A stretch of 64,000 nucleotides of DNA from SKPS01 sp964469215 (lineage in GTDB: Bacteria > Bacteroidota > Bacteroidia > Bacteroidales > SKPS01). How positions within the stretch are numbered: position 1 is the stretch's first letter; each line of letters begins with the position of its first letter. Location: NCBI GenBank assembly GCA_964469215.1, contig CAYXYB010000001.1, positions 124,001 to 188,000 of the forward strand. Reading direction: 5' to 3'. Below are positions 18,045 through 26,364 of the stretch, piece after piece. Under the pieces are notes generated by a model. That model was not told the origin of the DNA and searched no databases. It worked only from the letters and a program-made list of their open reading frames with translations. A program made the position numbers and the translations under genes.

Positions 18045-18131
18045 TCACCTTTGTGCTATATTCTTCAGGCACCAGGCAAAATTCTCCCCCAGCTCCTGCA
18101 TGGTACGCATCCCCTCCTCATCCTCATCCAC
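18045..18131 (-). pseudogene. C-terminal remnant of a flavodoxin/NADPH-FMN reductase-like gene
   Basis: Reading from 18131 to the TGA at 18045 gives DEDEEGMRTMQELGENFAWC, then LKNIAQR. The EGMRTMQELGENFAW pattern is typical of the last helix of flavodoxin-family NAD(P)H-dependent oxidoreductases. Everything upstream is missing and replaced by the cut end of an IS3-type transposase gene, so the element or a linked deletion removed the rest of the gene. Confidence 0.6.
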
Positions 18132-18817
18132 TTACTCGCTCAGCAACCGGGTTCTCCAAAGGATCTCCGGATTCGGTCATACTGATCCTAATATCATATT
18201 TATTAAGCATTTTAACGTATTCATGACTACAATACTGCAATCCTCTATCTGAGTGGTGGATAAGATGGCTAACAGCCCCATCAAAGGGCTGTAAAGCCAT
18301 CTTGAGCGCTTTGAGGCTTTCTAAGGCTTCAAGTGTTTCAGCCAGATTGTACCCGACAATTTTATGGGAGAATGCATCAGTAATGAAAGTAATATAGACC
18401 TTGTGTTTGCTTACTTTCCAATAAGTTATATCGCTTACCCAAAGTTGATTGGGGGCCGTTGGGGTAAAACCGCGAATCAGGTCCGGATATTTTTCTGAGC
18501 CAGTGATTGGAAAAGGTCGTACGGATATTCCTTCTGCGCCTGCGAATGAGCAGATGATGGGCTGAAAGAAGGTCAAACAATTTATCCCTGCCTATTTTTA
18601 TCTGATGCTCCATCATAAATGGTGTAAGCATTTCGTATAGCTTGCGCGTTCCAATCCTCTTATGGTCTTTTCGTATTCTCAGCACTTCTTTGAGCAGTAC
18701 TTCTGTTTCAACTCCTTTGTCCATTTGCTTCCAGCTTTCCTGATAATACGCCTGCCGGGTGATACCAAACCATCCACACAGCCTGGCAAGTCCTATGTGA
18801 GGAAAATTTTCTTTCAT
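18124..18817 (-). pseudogene. IS3-family transposase OrfB, frameshifted and 3'-truncated
   Basis: The first frame from ATG 18817 encodes the HTH_21-like start (LARLCGWFGITRQAYYQESW) up to FSNHWLRK. Homology resumes one frame over with KYPDLIRGFTP and the integrase core: NQLWVSDITYW (first Asp), HHSDRGLQYCS (second Asp) and a final MTESGDPLENPVAERV with the catalytic Glu. The shift lies at five A (18490-18494 on the other strand), where one extra base explains it. The gene then ends abruptly, about 35-40 residues short. It overlaps OrfA by 4 bp. Confidence 0.85.
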
Positions 18818-19263
18818 TTCTCCGATGGTTTGGTGTTGAACTTTTTTTTTATCGGGATATTGAACTCTTTCTCGGCAATGTCAACCATTGTTTGCCATGC
18901 AATGACTTTCATTTCTTCATCTTTCAATTTTTTTTCCAACTCTGCAATCCGCTTCTTAAGTTGAAGCATTTCAAAAGATTCTTGTTCTTCATTTGATTTA
19001 TCAGCCATAGTACCCGATTTTATTTCAAATTTAAGAATACTACGCTTTGATACAAATTTTTTATTTTGAATTTTTCCTACATAGCCCAACTTTCGCACCC
19101 ACCTTAGTAGTTGTCCACGTTCTTCTGGTTCTCCGGTATAGAGCTCCCAGGCGTATTGCTTGGTCCAATTGTTTTTGAGCATCTCCTGAATGAGAGAATG
19201 CCGTTCTGTTTCGGTAAAATATTTCCCCTTTTTCTGAATGATTTTTCTTGTCCTTTTTTCCAT
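18814..19263 (-). CDS. IS3-family transposase OrfA
   Basis: The 149-residue product is basic with an N-terminal helix-turn-helix-like segment (TETERHSLIQEMLKNNWTKQ) and a C-terminal Leu-rich coiled coil (MLQLKKRIAELEKKLKDEEM), as expected for the DNA-binding partner encoded before OrfB. It is intact although the rest of the element is damaged. A hairpin lies directly upstream of the start. Confidence 0.75.
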   Translation of the reverse strand: MEKRTRKIIQKKGKYFTETERHSLIQEMLKNNWTKQYAWELYTGEPEERGQLLRWVRKLGYVGKIQNKKFVSKRSILKFEIKSGTMADKSNEEQESFEMLQLKKRIAELEKKLKDEEMKVIAWQTMVDIAEKEFNIPIKKKFNTKPSEK

Positions 19264-19265
19264 TT

Positions 19266-19286
19266 TTTACACTGTTTTAGTGTAAA
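19266..19286. repeat. Hairpin just upstream of OrfA
   Basis: TTTACACT, five bases, AGTGTAAA form a perfect eight-base-pair stem 3 bp upstream of the OrfA start and inside the IS end. It could limit read-through expression of the transposase from outside promoters, as such hairpins do in other IS elements, but this is inference. Confidence 0.6.
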
Positions 19287-22200
19287 CCTATTTCAGGACA
19301 AGTCATTATTTGCTTTTTCCAGTTCTTATGTGCCATCCCTGCAGTGATAACAAGCAATACCACTACCACCACTGCAATATATACTCCTGCGGGGATGGGT
19401 GGGGGGGCGCCCTGAGCATATGAATGCAGCCCTGTGAGGTAGTAGTTTACCCCAAAGTATGTCATAAGTACTGAACTGAATCCGAGCAGGGATGCAGTGC
19501 TGAAGGCAAACTCTCCACGCAGTCCGGGGATCTTGTGCATGTGGGTGATGAATGCGTAAACAAGTATTGTAACCAGTGCCCATGTCTCTTTGGGATCCCA
19601 GCCCCAGTATCTGCCCCACGATTCATTTGCCCAGACTCCGCCCAGAAATGAACCAATGGTAAGGAGGTATAACCCTATTATCAGAGCCATTTGAGTTATA
19701 TAAGAGAGTTCTGTTATTGTGATGCTTGTCTTTATTGAATTGACAGGTGTTCGTATAATTATCAGAACAAGGTTTACCATCCCCAGCAATGCACCCATCC
19801 CCAGAAAACCGTAGCTTGCAGTGATTACGGCAACATGGATTATGAGCCAGTAAGATTTTAGAACAGGCACGAGATTGGTGAGTTCAGGGCTCATCCAGCT
19901 CATACCTGCAACGAATAGTGTTATTGCTGAAAGGATTGTAGTCATTGCAAGGGTCATGGGTGACTGCTTGGCGAAAATCAGCCCTGCAAGACAACTTGCC
20001 CAGCTTATGTAAAGAAGTGTTTCATAACCATTGCTCCAGGGGGCATGGCCTGAGATATACCATCGTATTGCAAGCCCGGTTGTATGGATCACAAACAGCA
20101 GCAGTACAGGCCATAATCCATATCTGATAAAACCACTTATACGGTCTGAGGACGAAAGCAGTGATATGAAGTTCATAATCAGAAGTATAATCCCCAGAAG
20201 TATGTATGCTCGCGCCATCTTGCTGAAAATATTCCCGTTGACATAAGACACCTCAAGCTCTGTTTTTATTTGCGGAGGATAAACTGACGTCCCTTTTTCT
20301 CTCTGTTCTGCAGATATCTTGTCAAGTGCCGCATTCGCTAACGAATAATTACCACTTTTAACCCCTTTCTCCAGTGCATCACGGTATTCCTGAAGCGCGG
20401 TCATTGCGAAAACAGCCAGATTCCTGTCAGAATGAGACACTGCTCCCTGAAAAGAAACCCATTTATTGCCGGGATCATCAGGAATCGGGAAAATGGTTAA
20501 AAAACCTCCCTGAAGCATTTTGTACAAAATATTAACCCTTTCATCCACAATAATTATTTCTTTGTCGAATTTGGATCTTTGACCTGGCGATTTGTCGTGA
20601 GCATTTTGTACATAAGTGCTGAGTTTGTAACCGTTCGGAGCTGATGGATCCAGGAAATCGGTAAAAGCAGCATGACTGTCACTTATTCCGATGATCCCGG
20701 CTATGTCGGAATTTGAAACTTTTATCAGTGGTTCATCCTGCCAGAATTCAGGGGCAAGGAACATACTCAGCATCACCTGAACGGGATTAAGTTTGTTATG
20801 ATTGTTTTTCCGTGATATTTTTCGCAGAAGTTCTGATGCCAGAGTATTGGCAGGCTCAATACGGCCGTCAAAATTCTGAACCTGTAGTCTTCCGAATACC
20901 TTAGCATGTTCTTTTGCCACAACGGGCATGGTTATTTTTGATTCTGACTTTTCAGGAGTTGCATGAAGGTTGGCTGAGGCGAGCATCAGAATAATGAGGA
21001 TAACAGCCGTTGGAGCCTTTCGGATTTCATTTTTCTGCTTTTTAAGGGTTGAGGAGAGTCTTCTGAAGCGACTATTGTGGAAAAAGAAGGTGATTATCAT
21101 CCCCAGAGTCATCAGAAAGTATCCGGTATAGGTCACAAGGGTACCGGGCGCGTCATAATTTACTGAGAGGATGGTGCCCATTTCGTCAGGGTCATAGTGC
21201 GACTGAAAAAATCTGTAACCTTTGTATTTAAGGATGTTGTTCATAAAGATCCTGTAGGGTTTTTCGAGATCTTTTAAAGGATCTATCAGAACAACTTCAC
21301 TGGCGTAAGATGAGGGGCTGTTTGATCCGGGGTACCTATCGAGCTGGAAATCCTTCAGGAACAGCGAAAAAGGCAGATGATGAACGAGAGCTCCATATTG
21401 CACAGAAATGGTGATATCTCCAATTTCAATTGATGATGGTTCACCTACTATTCCTGGCAGCCCTTTGGCAATGAGCTTATGTTCTTTACCGCCCTGTTTA
21501 ATATTGAACACCAATGCGTTGGTAGTATGTGAACTATGGCCGGAGGATTTTTGCTGAACATATTCCATTACTGCAGAAGGGAAATATCTTATTACAACAA
21601 AGCCAATCTCGCCTGCCTGATAGATAGTGCGTTCCGCAACAGGATGGTCAGTTCCGGGCTCCAGAGTTTCTGCATTATCTTCATTCATGCCAAGCATTCT
21701 TAGAGTATCAGGAAATTTTGCAAATAGGTGTTCATCTTTTCCTGTAAATTGAAGTGATGATGAATCGGTTTCACCGCCAAACCTGAATATGACGGACCCT
21801 ACCTTACGACTCTCTCCTATTTTGAGAATAAAGTCTACTCTCTCGTTATTTTCGTCAACCGCCATAAGCGATACCATAGGTTCCCCATTTACCGATTCGG
21901 TTGGCAGCTCAACGGCGTTATCAATGACTTCGATCAGCTCTACAGAGATTTTCTCCCCGCCGGGTCTAAGAGTTGTCTTAAACCTGTTTTTAAACCCCTT
22001 TGAAAAGCTTACACTCTCTTTCACTTCATCAACATCCTCTTTATGGGATGCTTTAACCACAAGAAAGGTGTTCCTTGACAGTATCTGGTTGTTCATTGAC
22101 CCTTCACGTATGTGCAGAGTGCCTTCGAAACTGTGAAACCTCGTTATCCCAGCGCCGGCAAGTATGACCACAAATGAGAGGTGAAAAAAGGCTACAGGCC

Positions 22201-22426
22201 ACTTCTCCCTGGTGTAGAGCTTGTTGACAATGACACTTCCCATAAGGTTTATGGCTATAAGAAGAAGCATCACCTCAAACCACCACGAATTATATACCAG
22301 GGCTTTTGCAGCAGCGGTGCCGTAATCGTTCTCAATGAAAGTGGCAAAGGCTATCACCATGGCAAAAACAATCATAAGAATCCCTGCGGCAGTCATTGAA
22401 AAGAACGGGTGAAAGATTTTTTTCAT
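19277..22426 (-). CDS. ccsBA: Fused CcsB-CcsA (ResB-ResC) cytochrome c maturation protein
   Basis: This 1049-residue membrane protein joins a ResB/CcsB-like N-terminal half (four helices with a large periplasmic region) to a CcsA-like C-terminal half. The WGRYWGWDPKETWALVTIL segment is the heme-handling WWD motif, flanked by helices with conserved His (IIHVAVITASYG and THMHK). System II enzymes export heme and attach it to CXXCH motifs of cytochromes c. The fusion is usual in Bacteroidota. The last ~11 residues (IMTCPEIGLH) are encoded by the IS3 end, so the native C-terminus was replaced, though all predicted helices remain. Confidence 0.92.
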   Translation of the reverse strand: MKKIFHPFFSMTAAGILMIVFAMVIAFATFIENDYGTAAAKALVYNSWWFEVMLLLIAINLMGSVIVNKLYTREKWPVAFFHLSFVVILAGAGITRFHSFEGTLHIREGSMNNQILSRNTFLVVKASHKEDVDEVKESVSFSKGFKNRFKTTLRPGGEKISVELIEVIDNAVELPTESVNGEPMVSLMAVDENNERVDFILKIGESRKVGSVIFRFGGETDSSSLQFTGKDEHLFAKFPDTLRMLGMNEDNAETLEPGTDHPVAERTIYQAGEIGFVVIRYFPSAVMEYVQQKSSGHSSHTTNALVFNIKQGGKEHKLIAKGLPGIVGEPSSIEIGDITISVQYGALVHHLPFSLFLKDFQLDRYPGSNSPSSYASEVVLIDPLKDLEKPYRIFMNNILKYKGYRFFQSHYDPDEMGTILSVNYDAPGTLVTYTGYFLMTLGMIITFFFHNSRFRRLSSTLKKQKNEIRKAPTAVILIILMLASANLHATPEKSESKITMPVVAKEHAKVFGRLQVQNFDGRIEPANTLASELLRKISRKNNHNKLNPVQVMLSMFLAPEFWQDEPLIKVSNSDIAGIIGISDSHAAFTDFLDPSAPNGYKLSTYVQNAHDKSPGQRSKFDKEIIIVDERVNILYKMLQGGFLTIFPIPDDPGNKWVSFQGAVSHSDRNLAVFAMTALQEYRDALEKGVKSGNYSLANAALDKISAEQREKGTSVYPPQIKTELEVSYVNGNIFSKMARAYILLGIILLIMNFISLLSSSDRISGFIRYGLWPVLLLFVIHTTGLAIRWYISGHAPWSNGYETLLYISWASCLAGLIFAKQSPMTLAMTTILSAITLFVAGMSWMSPELTNLVPVLKSYWLIIHVAVITASYGFLGMGALLGMVNLVLIIIRTPVNSIKTSITITELSYITQMALIIGLYLLTIGSFLGGVWANESWGRYWGWDPKETWALVTILVYAFITHMHKIPGLRGEFAFSTASLLGFSSVLMTYFGVNYYLTGLHSYAQGAPPPIPAGVYIAVVVVVLLVITAGMAHKNWKKQIMTCPEIGLH

Positions 22427-22851
22427 CAGGATGTTTATTTTAAATACATTCTAAGAACACAAAAGTAACAAAGAAAGGGATAAATAGTTGGCAGGTACTT
22501 CTCTCAATAACCTTTGGGAACATTATTATGGGTAAAAAAAAATTTGTATTTTGCTCTTTAATATACTATATTTGAGGGCAAAAATAGAATAGATTTTTCA
22601 GGGAGGTCTTTGTTTTTATTGTTTCTGTTCAGTATTGGCAAATCGATATCGTTTTTCATCTTTCCGGGCATTTAGTATATTGTATTTCAATGTTTTCTGA
22701 TGATTGGTTCTGTATTAATTACTGCAAAAGAGCAAACCAATGAAGGGAAAACCTGTTCACGAAACTACACCATATCAATCTGATAATTGGCATGTCAGGT
22801 TATTAAAAAATTTTCTTAATACACATTTCATCATTTCTAAAGACTAATGTT
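22427..22851. other. Intergenic region with a promoter and a long leader
   Basis: This 425-bp AT-rich region separates the divergent ccsBA and TIR-like genes. It contains a good Bacteroidota promoter on the plus strand at 22543-22574 and would give a leader of about 270 nt before the ATG at 22852. No ORF with family character and no recognised riboswitch is visible. Confidence 0.6.
22543..22574 (+). promoter_or_regulatory. Bacteroidota-type promoter for the TIR-like/TPR/RyR gene run
   Basis: TTTG (22543-22546), a 20-nt spacer and TATATTTG (22567-22574) match the -33 TTTG and -7 TAnnTTTG consensus with accepted 19-21 nt spacing. Transcription would start near 22580. It is the only strong match I found ahead of the long gene run, so it may drive the whole unit. 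Confidence 0.6.
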
Positions 22852-23937
22852 ATGAAGAAAATCAGGATTTTTCTGGCCTCATCTGCGGAGCTTAATGATG
22901 ACAAGCTACATGTGGAACTCTTTGTTAGCCGCAAAAACAAGGATTGGCATGACAAAAGGATTTTTCTTGAACTTACCACATGGAAAGACTTCATAAGTTC
23001 CATTTCAGAGGAGAGGACTCAGAATGAGTATAACCGTTACATCCGGAAAAGCGACATTTCAATTTTCCTTTTTCACACCAAACTGGGACGCTACACAAAG
23101 GAGGAATTCGATGAAGCTCACCATGCTTTTCTCGCATCCAGGGGAAAGGTAAGAAAGCCACGTATTTACACCTATTTCAAATCTGATCCAAAGGAATCAT
23201 CTGAAATAAGTGCATTCAGGGAATACATTGACAACCTGGACCATTTTTATGACACCTATGACAATATGGATGAGTTGTTTGTGAAGCTGAACCGGCAGCT
23301 TGACAAGCTGGAGAACGAAGGTGTGGTGATCAGGCCGGAGCCGATCGACCTGCCCAGGATCCTGAAATACACCGTTTACTATTTCCTGCTGCCATTACTG
23401 GTTCTTGGCGGGGCAGCCCTTGCATGGTATTTCTTCCAGCCCACAAACCTGACCGTCAGGATTGCGGAGCAGGATCCCATTCCGGGGCTTCCTTTCAGAC
23501 AGGGGGTGGTTACTTTGAACTATGGCGATAAAACAGAGACTTTGGAGATTCAGGATGAGGTAATCTTCAAGCAACTCCCGTCAAGGTACAAAAACAAAAA
23601 GATACGGTTGCTTTTTGAGGCGCAGGGATACATACCCCTCGATACGGTAGTGAAACCAGGAGGTTCAGCAGAGCTGATCATATCCAGGGACCATTCGCTG
23701 GGTGTGATATTCGGAACCGTAAGGGATGAGATGCTGCAACCCGTCAGCGGGGCAATCGTCCAGGTAAAGGACCTTCAGGCCCTTACCGATACGATGGGCA
23801 GGTTCCGGATCGAAATCCCGCGTCCAAAACAAGCTGAAGAGCAAAGGCTTTCTGTCTACAAAGAGGGGTACCAGCCATGGGATTTCACAGGGCAGCCATC
23901 CCAGACCGAGGAGTGGAAGATTATACTTAAGAAATAG
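22852..23937 (+). CDS. Membrane protein with TIR-like N-terminus and carboxypeptidase-regulatory-like C-terminus
   Basis: The 361-residue protein begins IRIFLASSAELNDDKLHVEL and continues with DISIFLFHTKLGRYTKEEF, a pattern seen in TIR-like (DUF4062-type) N-terminal domains of STAND and other immune-like proteins. A single transmembrane helix lies near residues 175-197 (YFLLPLLVLGGAALAWYFF). The C-terminal part (LGVIFGTVRDEMLQPVSGAI ... DTMGRFRIEIPRP) is a carboxypeptidase D regulatory-like beta-sandwich. With the positive-inside rule the TIR-like part is cytoplasmic and the sandwich periplasmic. The same sandwich family opens each of the five following TPR proteins. NADase or signalling activity is not shown. 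Confidence 0.62.
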   Translation: MKKIRIFLASSAELNDDKLHVELFVSRKNKDWHDKRIFLELTTWKDFISSISEERTQNEYNRYIRKSDISIFLFHTKLGRYTKEEFDEAHHAFLASRGKVRKPRIYTYFKSDPKESSEISAFREYIDNLDHFYDTYDNMDELFVKLNRQLDKLENEGVVIRPEPIDLPRILKYTVYYFLLPLLVLGGAALAWYFFQPTNLTVRIAEQDPIPGLPFRQGVVTLNYGDKTETLEIQDEVIFKQLPSRYKNKKIRLLFEAQGYIPLDTVVKPGGSAELIISRDHSLGVIFGTVRDEMLQPVSGAIVQVKDLQALTDTMGRFRIEIPRPKQAEEQRLSVYKEGYQPWDFTGQPSQTEEWKIILKK

Positions 23938-24027
23938 TTAATGTGCTAATGTATTATGATATGTGATCAGAGAAAATCATCTGCAAGCTGGCGGATCAGT
24001 GTAATCTGTATTCTATACATAAAAGCT

Positions 24028-26265
24028 ATGAAAATCTGGACATTCTTACTTTTTCTGATCTTTCCGATACTTTCACAAAGTCAGGTAACAGTTAAAGGGT
24101 TGGTAACGGAGCAGAACAGCAGGAACAAACCTATCCCCGGGGTGCAGATCAAGGCGCTGGGTACCACGCCTGAGGTCACCGGCAACGACGGGCTATTCGA
24201 GCTTGCTTTCACTGGCAAAAAACCGGGGGATCGGATCATCGTATCGGAAATAATCAAGAAAGGCTTTGAGGTGGTCAACAAAGACCTTGTGAACAATTGG
24301 GTGATCACCAACAACCCGAACCAGAGAACCAAAATCGTGATGTGCCCCGAAGGCCTGATTGCTCAAAACACCCTGAAGTATTACAACATTTCAGTGGCAA
24401 GCCTGACCCAGGGCTATCAGGAAAAGATCAGCGCACTCAAACATCAAAAAGAGAAAGCTGAGATCGATGCCAGAACCTTTGAGGAGCAGGCCGGTTTACT
24501 TGCTGAACAGTTCAGTAACCAGCAGAACCAGCTTGAGGAACTGGCAGAGATGTTTGCCCGGGAGAATTTCGACGATTGTTCTGCCATTCACAGTCAGGCA
24601 TTCGAAGCCTTTAAGACCGGCAATCTCAGGGAAGCGATTCGGATACTTGAATCTGTAAACTCAAAGGAGGAGATCAGCAGAGCCAAGGAGGAAAAAAGGA
24701 AGTGGAAAGAGATCGAATACAATGCCCGGATGGTTCAATCACAATCGGACAGCATCATTCAGCAGAACATTGACAAACTGATCTTCCAGGCCAGACTGTA
24801 TGAGTCGGAATTCCGCTTTGCCGAAGCTGAGGAAGCATACGAAACGGCTGTCCTTGCCGATACCACGAATTCTTACAACATGTACAAACTGGCCACTTTC
24901 CTTCGACAGCAAAACAAACTGGATAAATGTATCAGGTGGGCAAAAGCAGCACTAGCTGCTGCCCAAACGAATTATGACAGATTCCTGAGCATAATGACAG
25001 TAGCCAGATGGCAATTAGAAACTGAACAATACAACGAAGCGATTGCCAATTATACCGAGGCCATTTCGATCATCAGAGCCCTCTTGGCAGAAAATCCGCG
25101 AATGGACTGGGGACACCTGTCAAATGCCCTGAACAACCAGGCTATTTGCTACAAGGAAATCAACGAACATCAAAAGGCAGAAACCAACTACAATGAAGTT
25201 GTTAAAATCCTTACAGCGCTATCTGACGGGAATCCCACATATACCATTAATCTGGCAATGACCTTGCACAACATTGGAGTATATTACGATACCGAAAAAG
25301 ATTACGAAAAAGCCGGGGCGTATTTAAATGAAGCCCTGGATCTTTACGGGAAGGTGACATCTGGAATTGATTCAACTTTATTGCGGGTATGGATCAGCAG
25401 GACCTTATCTAGTTTGGGTTATTTGAATTTTCACCTGGTCCAATACCCGGCAGCTGAAGCATACTTCATCGAAAGCCTCGGTATAATTAAGGAATGTGTA
25501 CAACTGAATCCGGATGCTTACACTTATGATCTTTATCATACACAACTCAGACTTGCATCTCTGCGGTCCACGATGAAACTTTACAGTAAGTCTGAGTCCA
25601 CATACGAAGAAACATTGCTAACTGTAAGAAAACTGGCTGACCTGAATCCGGCTTATTACAACAAAGAACTGTCAAAAACCCTTCTCCTGATTGGGAAATT
25701 ATATTCTGAGCTGAATCAGCCGGAAAAATCCCATGATTATTTCTCCGATGCCTTAAGCCTGGCAAGGGAATCAGCCAGGGAATATGAAAAAGATTATGTG
25801 CCCTTGTTAGCACATATTCTTACTGAAACAGCGTGGATTCAATACAAGATTAATTTACCGCAGGCGCTGGCTTATACCAGGGAGGCTGCCCTGATTTACG
25901 GGCAGCTTGTTGATTCAGGTCAGGTTGTTTTGCAAAAGGAAAAAGCTTTATGCTTCGCCCGGATGACGCGGTTCTTGTTGCTTTCCGAACAGTTTCAGGA
26001 AGCAGAAGGCTATGCTCTCATGTCGGTAAGCACTGATTCCCTGGATGTTTCGAACTTCAAAAACCTTGCGCACAGCCTGTTGTTTCAAGGAAAGTATGAA
26101 GAATCAAAGAAAATATATCTTAAAATCCGGAGCGTGCCGTCACCATGGGACAGTAAGAAAACACTCAGTGATGATTGTCTCTCTGATCTGGATGAATTCG
26201 AAAAAGCTGGCATCACCCATCCGGATGTAGAGAGGATCAGGAAGATATTAGTGAATAGTGAATAG
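24028..26265 (+). CDS. Exported carboxypeptidase-regulatory-like/TPR protein, paralogue 1
   Basis: The 745-residue protein has a cleavable signal peptide (IWTFLLFLIFPILSQSQ), a carboxypeptidase-regulatory-like domain (VTVKGLVTEQNSRNKPIPGV to KIVMCPEGLIAQNTLKYYNI), a coiled coil, the conserved ELAEMFARENFDDCS segment and then about ten TPR-like units. The fold predicts an extracytoplasmic protein-binding scaffold. I chose ATG 24028 because the signal peptide starts there; the frame is open to 23956. It ends in LVNSE encoded by a GTGAATAGTGAA tail shared with paralogue 2. It lies 90 bp after the TIR-like gene. Confidence 0.75.
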   Translation: MKIWTFLLFLIFPILSQSQVTVKGLVTEQNSRNKPIPGVQIKALGTTPEVTGNDGLFELAFTGKKPGDRIIVSEIIKKGFEVVNKDLVNNWVITNNPNQRTKIVMCPEGLIAQNTLKYYNISVASLTQGYQEKISALKHQKEKAEIDARTFEEQAGLLAEQFSNQQNQLEELAEMFARENFDDCSAIHSQAFEAFKTGNLREAIRILESVNSKEEISRAKEEKRKWKEIEYNARMVQSQSDSIIQQNIDKLIFQARLYESEFRFAEAEEAYETAVLADTTNSYNMYKLATFLRQQNKLDKCIRWAKAALAAAQTNYDRFLSIMTVARWQLETEQYNEAIANYTEAISIIRALLAENPRMDWGHLSNALNNQAICYKEINEHQKAETNYNEVVKILTALSDGNPTYTINLAMTLHNIGVYYDTEKDYEKAGAYLNEALDLYGKVTSGIDSTLLRVWISRTLSSLGYLNFHLVQYPAAEAYFIESLGIIKECVQLNPDAYTYDLYHTQLRLASLRSTMKLYSKSESTYEETLLTVRKLADLNPAYYNKELSKTLLLIGKLYSELNQPEKSHDYFSDALSLARESAREYEKDYVPLLAHILTETAWIQYKINLPQALAYTREAALIYGQLVDSGQVVLQKEKALCFARMTRFLLLSEQFQEAEGYALMSVSTDSLDVSNFKNLAHSLLFQGKYEESKKIYLKIRSVPSPWDSKKTLSDDCLSDLDEFEKAGITHPDVERIRKILVNSE

Positions 26266-26304
26266 TGAACAGTGCTTACGTCATTTGGACAGGCTATATT
26301 ATCA

Positions 26305-26355
26305 GTGAAAATCATCCGCCAGTTGGCGGATCAGTGTCATCCGCGTTCTATTAAT
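26305..26355 (+). repeat. Leader repeat preceding paralogue 2 (related copies precede paralogues 1 and 3)
   Basis: GTGAAAATCATCCGCC...GGATCAGTGTCATCCGCGTTCTAT precedes the start. Within it ATCCGCCA, GT, TGGCGGAT (26314-26331) is a perfect inverted repeat. Degenerate forms lie at about 23974-24017 and 28763-28801, where the TCAGTGTAATCTG(T/C) and TTCTAT part is kept. It looks like a duplicated intergenic repeat that moved with the genes. Confidence 0.6.
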
Positions 26356-26364
26356 AATTCTGCC

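Larger units (their letters stand above)
18124..19304 (-). mobile_element. Truncated IS3-family insertion sequence
   Basis: The element has an OrfA gene (18814-19263), a frameshifted OrfB (18124-18817) and a right end near 19304 reading TGACTTGTCCTGAAATAGG on the minus strand, a terminal-repeat-like sequence of Bacteroidota IS3 elements. The left end is missing: OrfB stops inside its last DDE motif and the flavodoxin remnant follows directly. It abuts and supplies the last codons of ccsBA. Confidence 0.8.
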
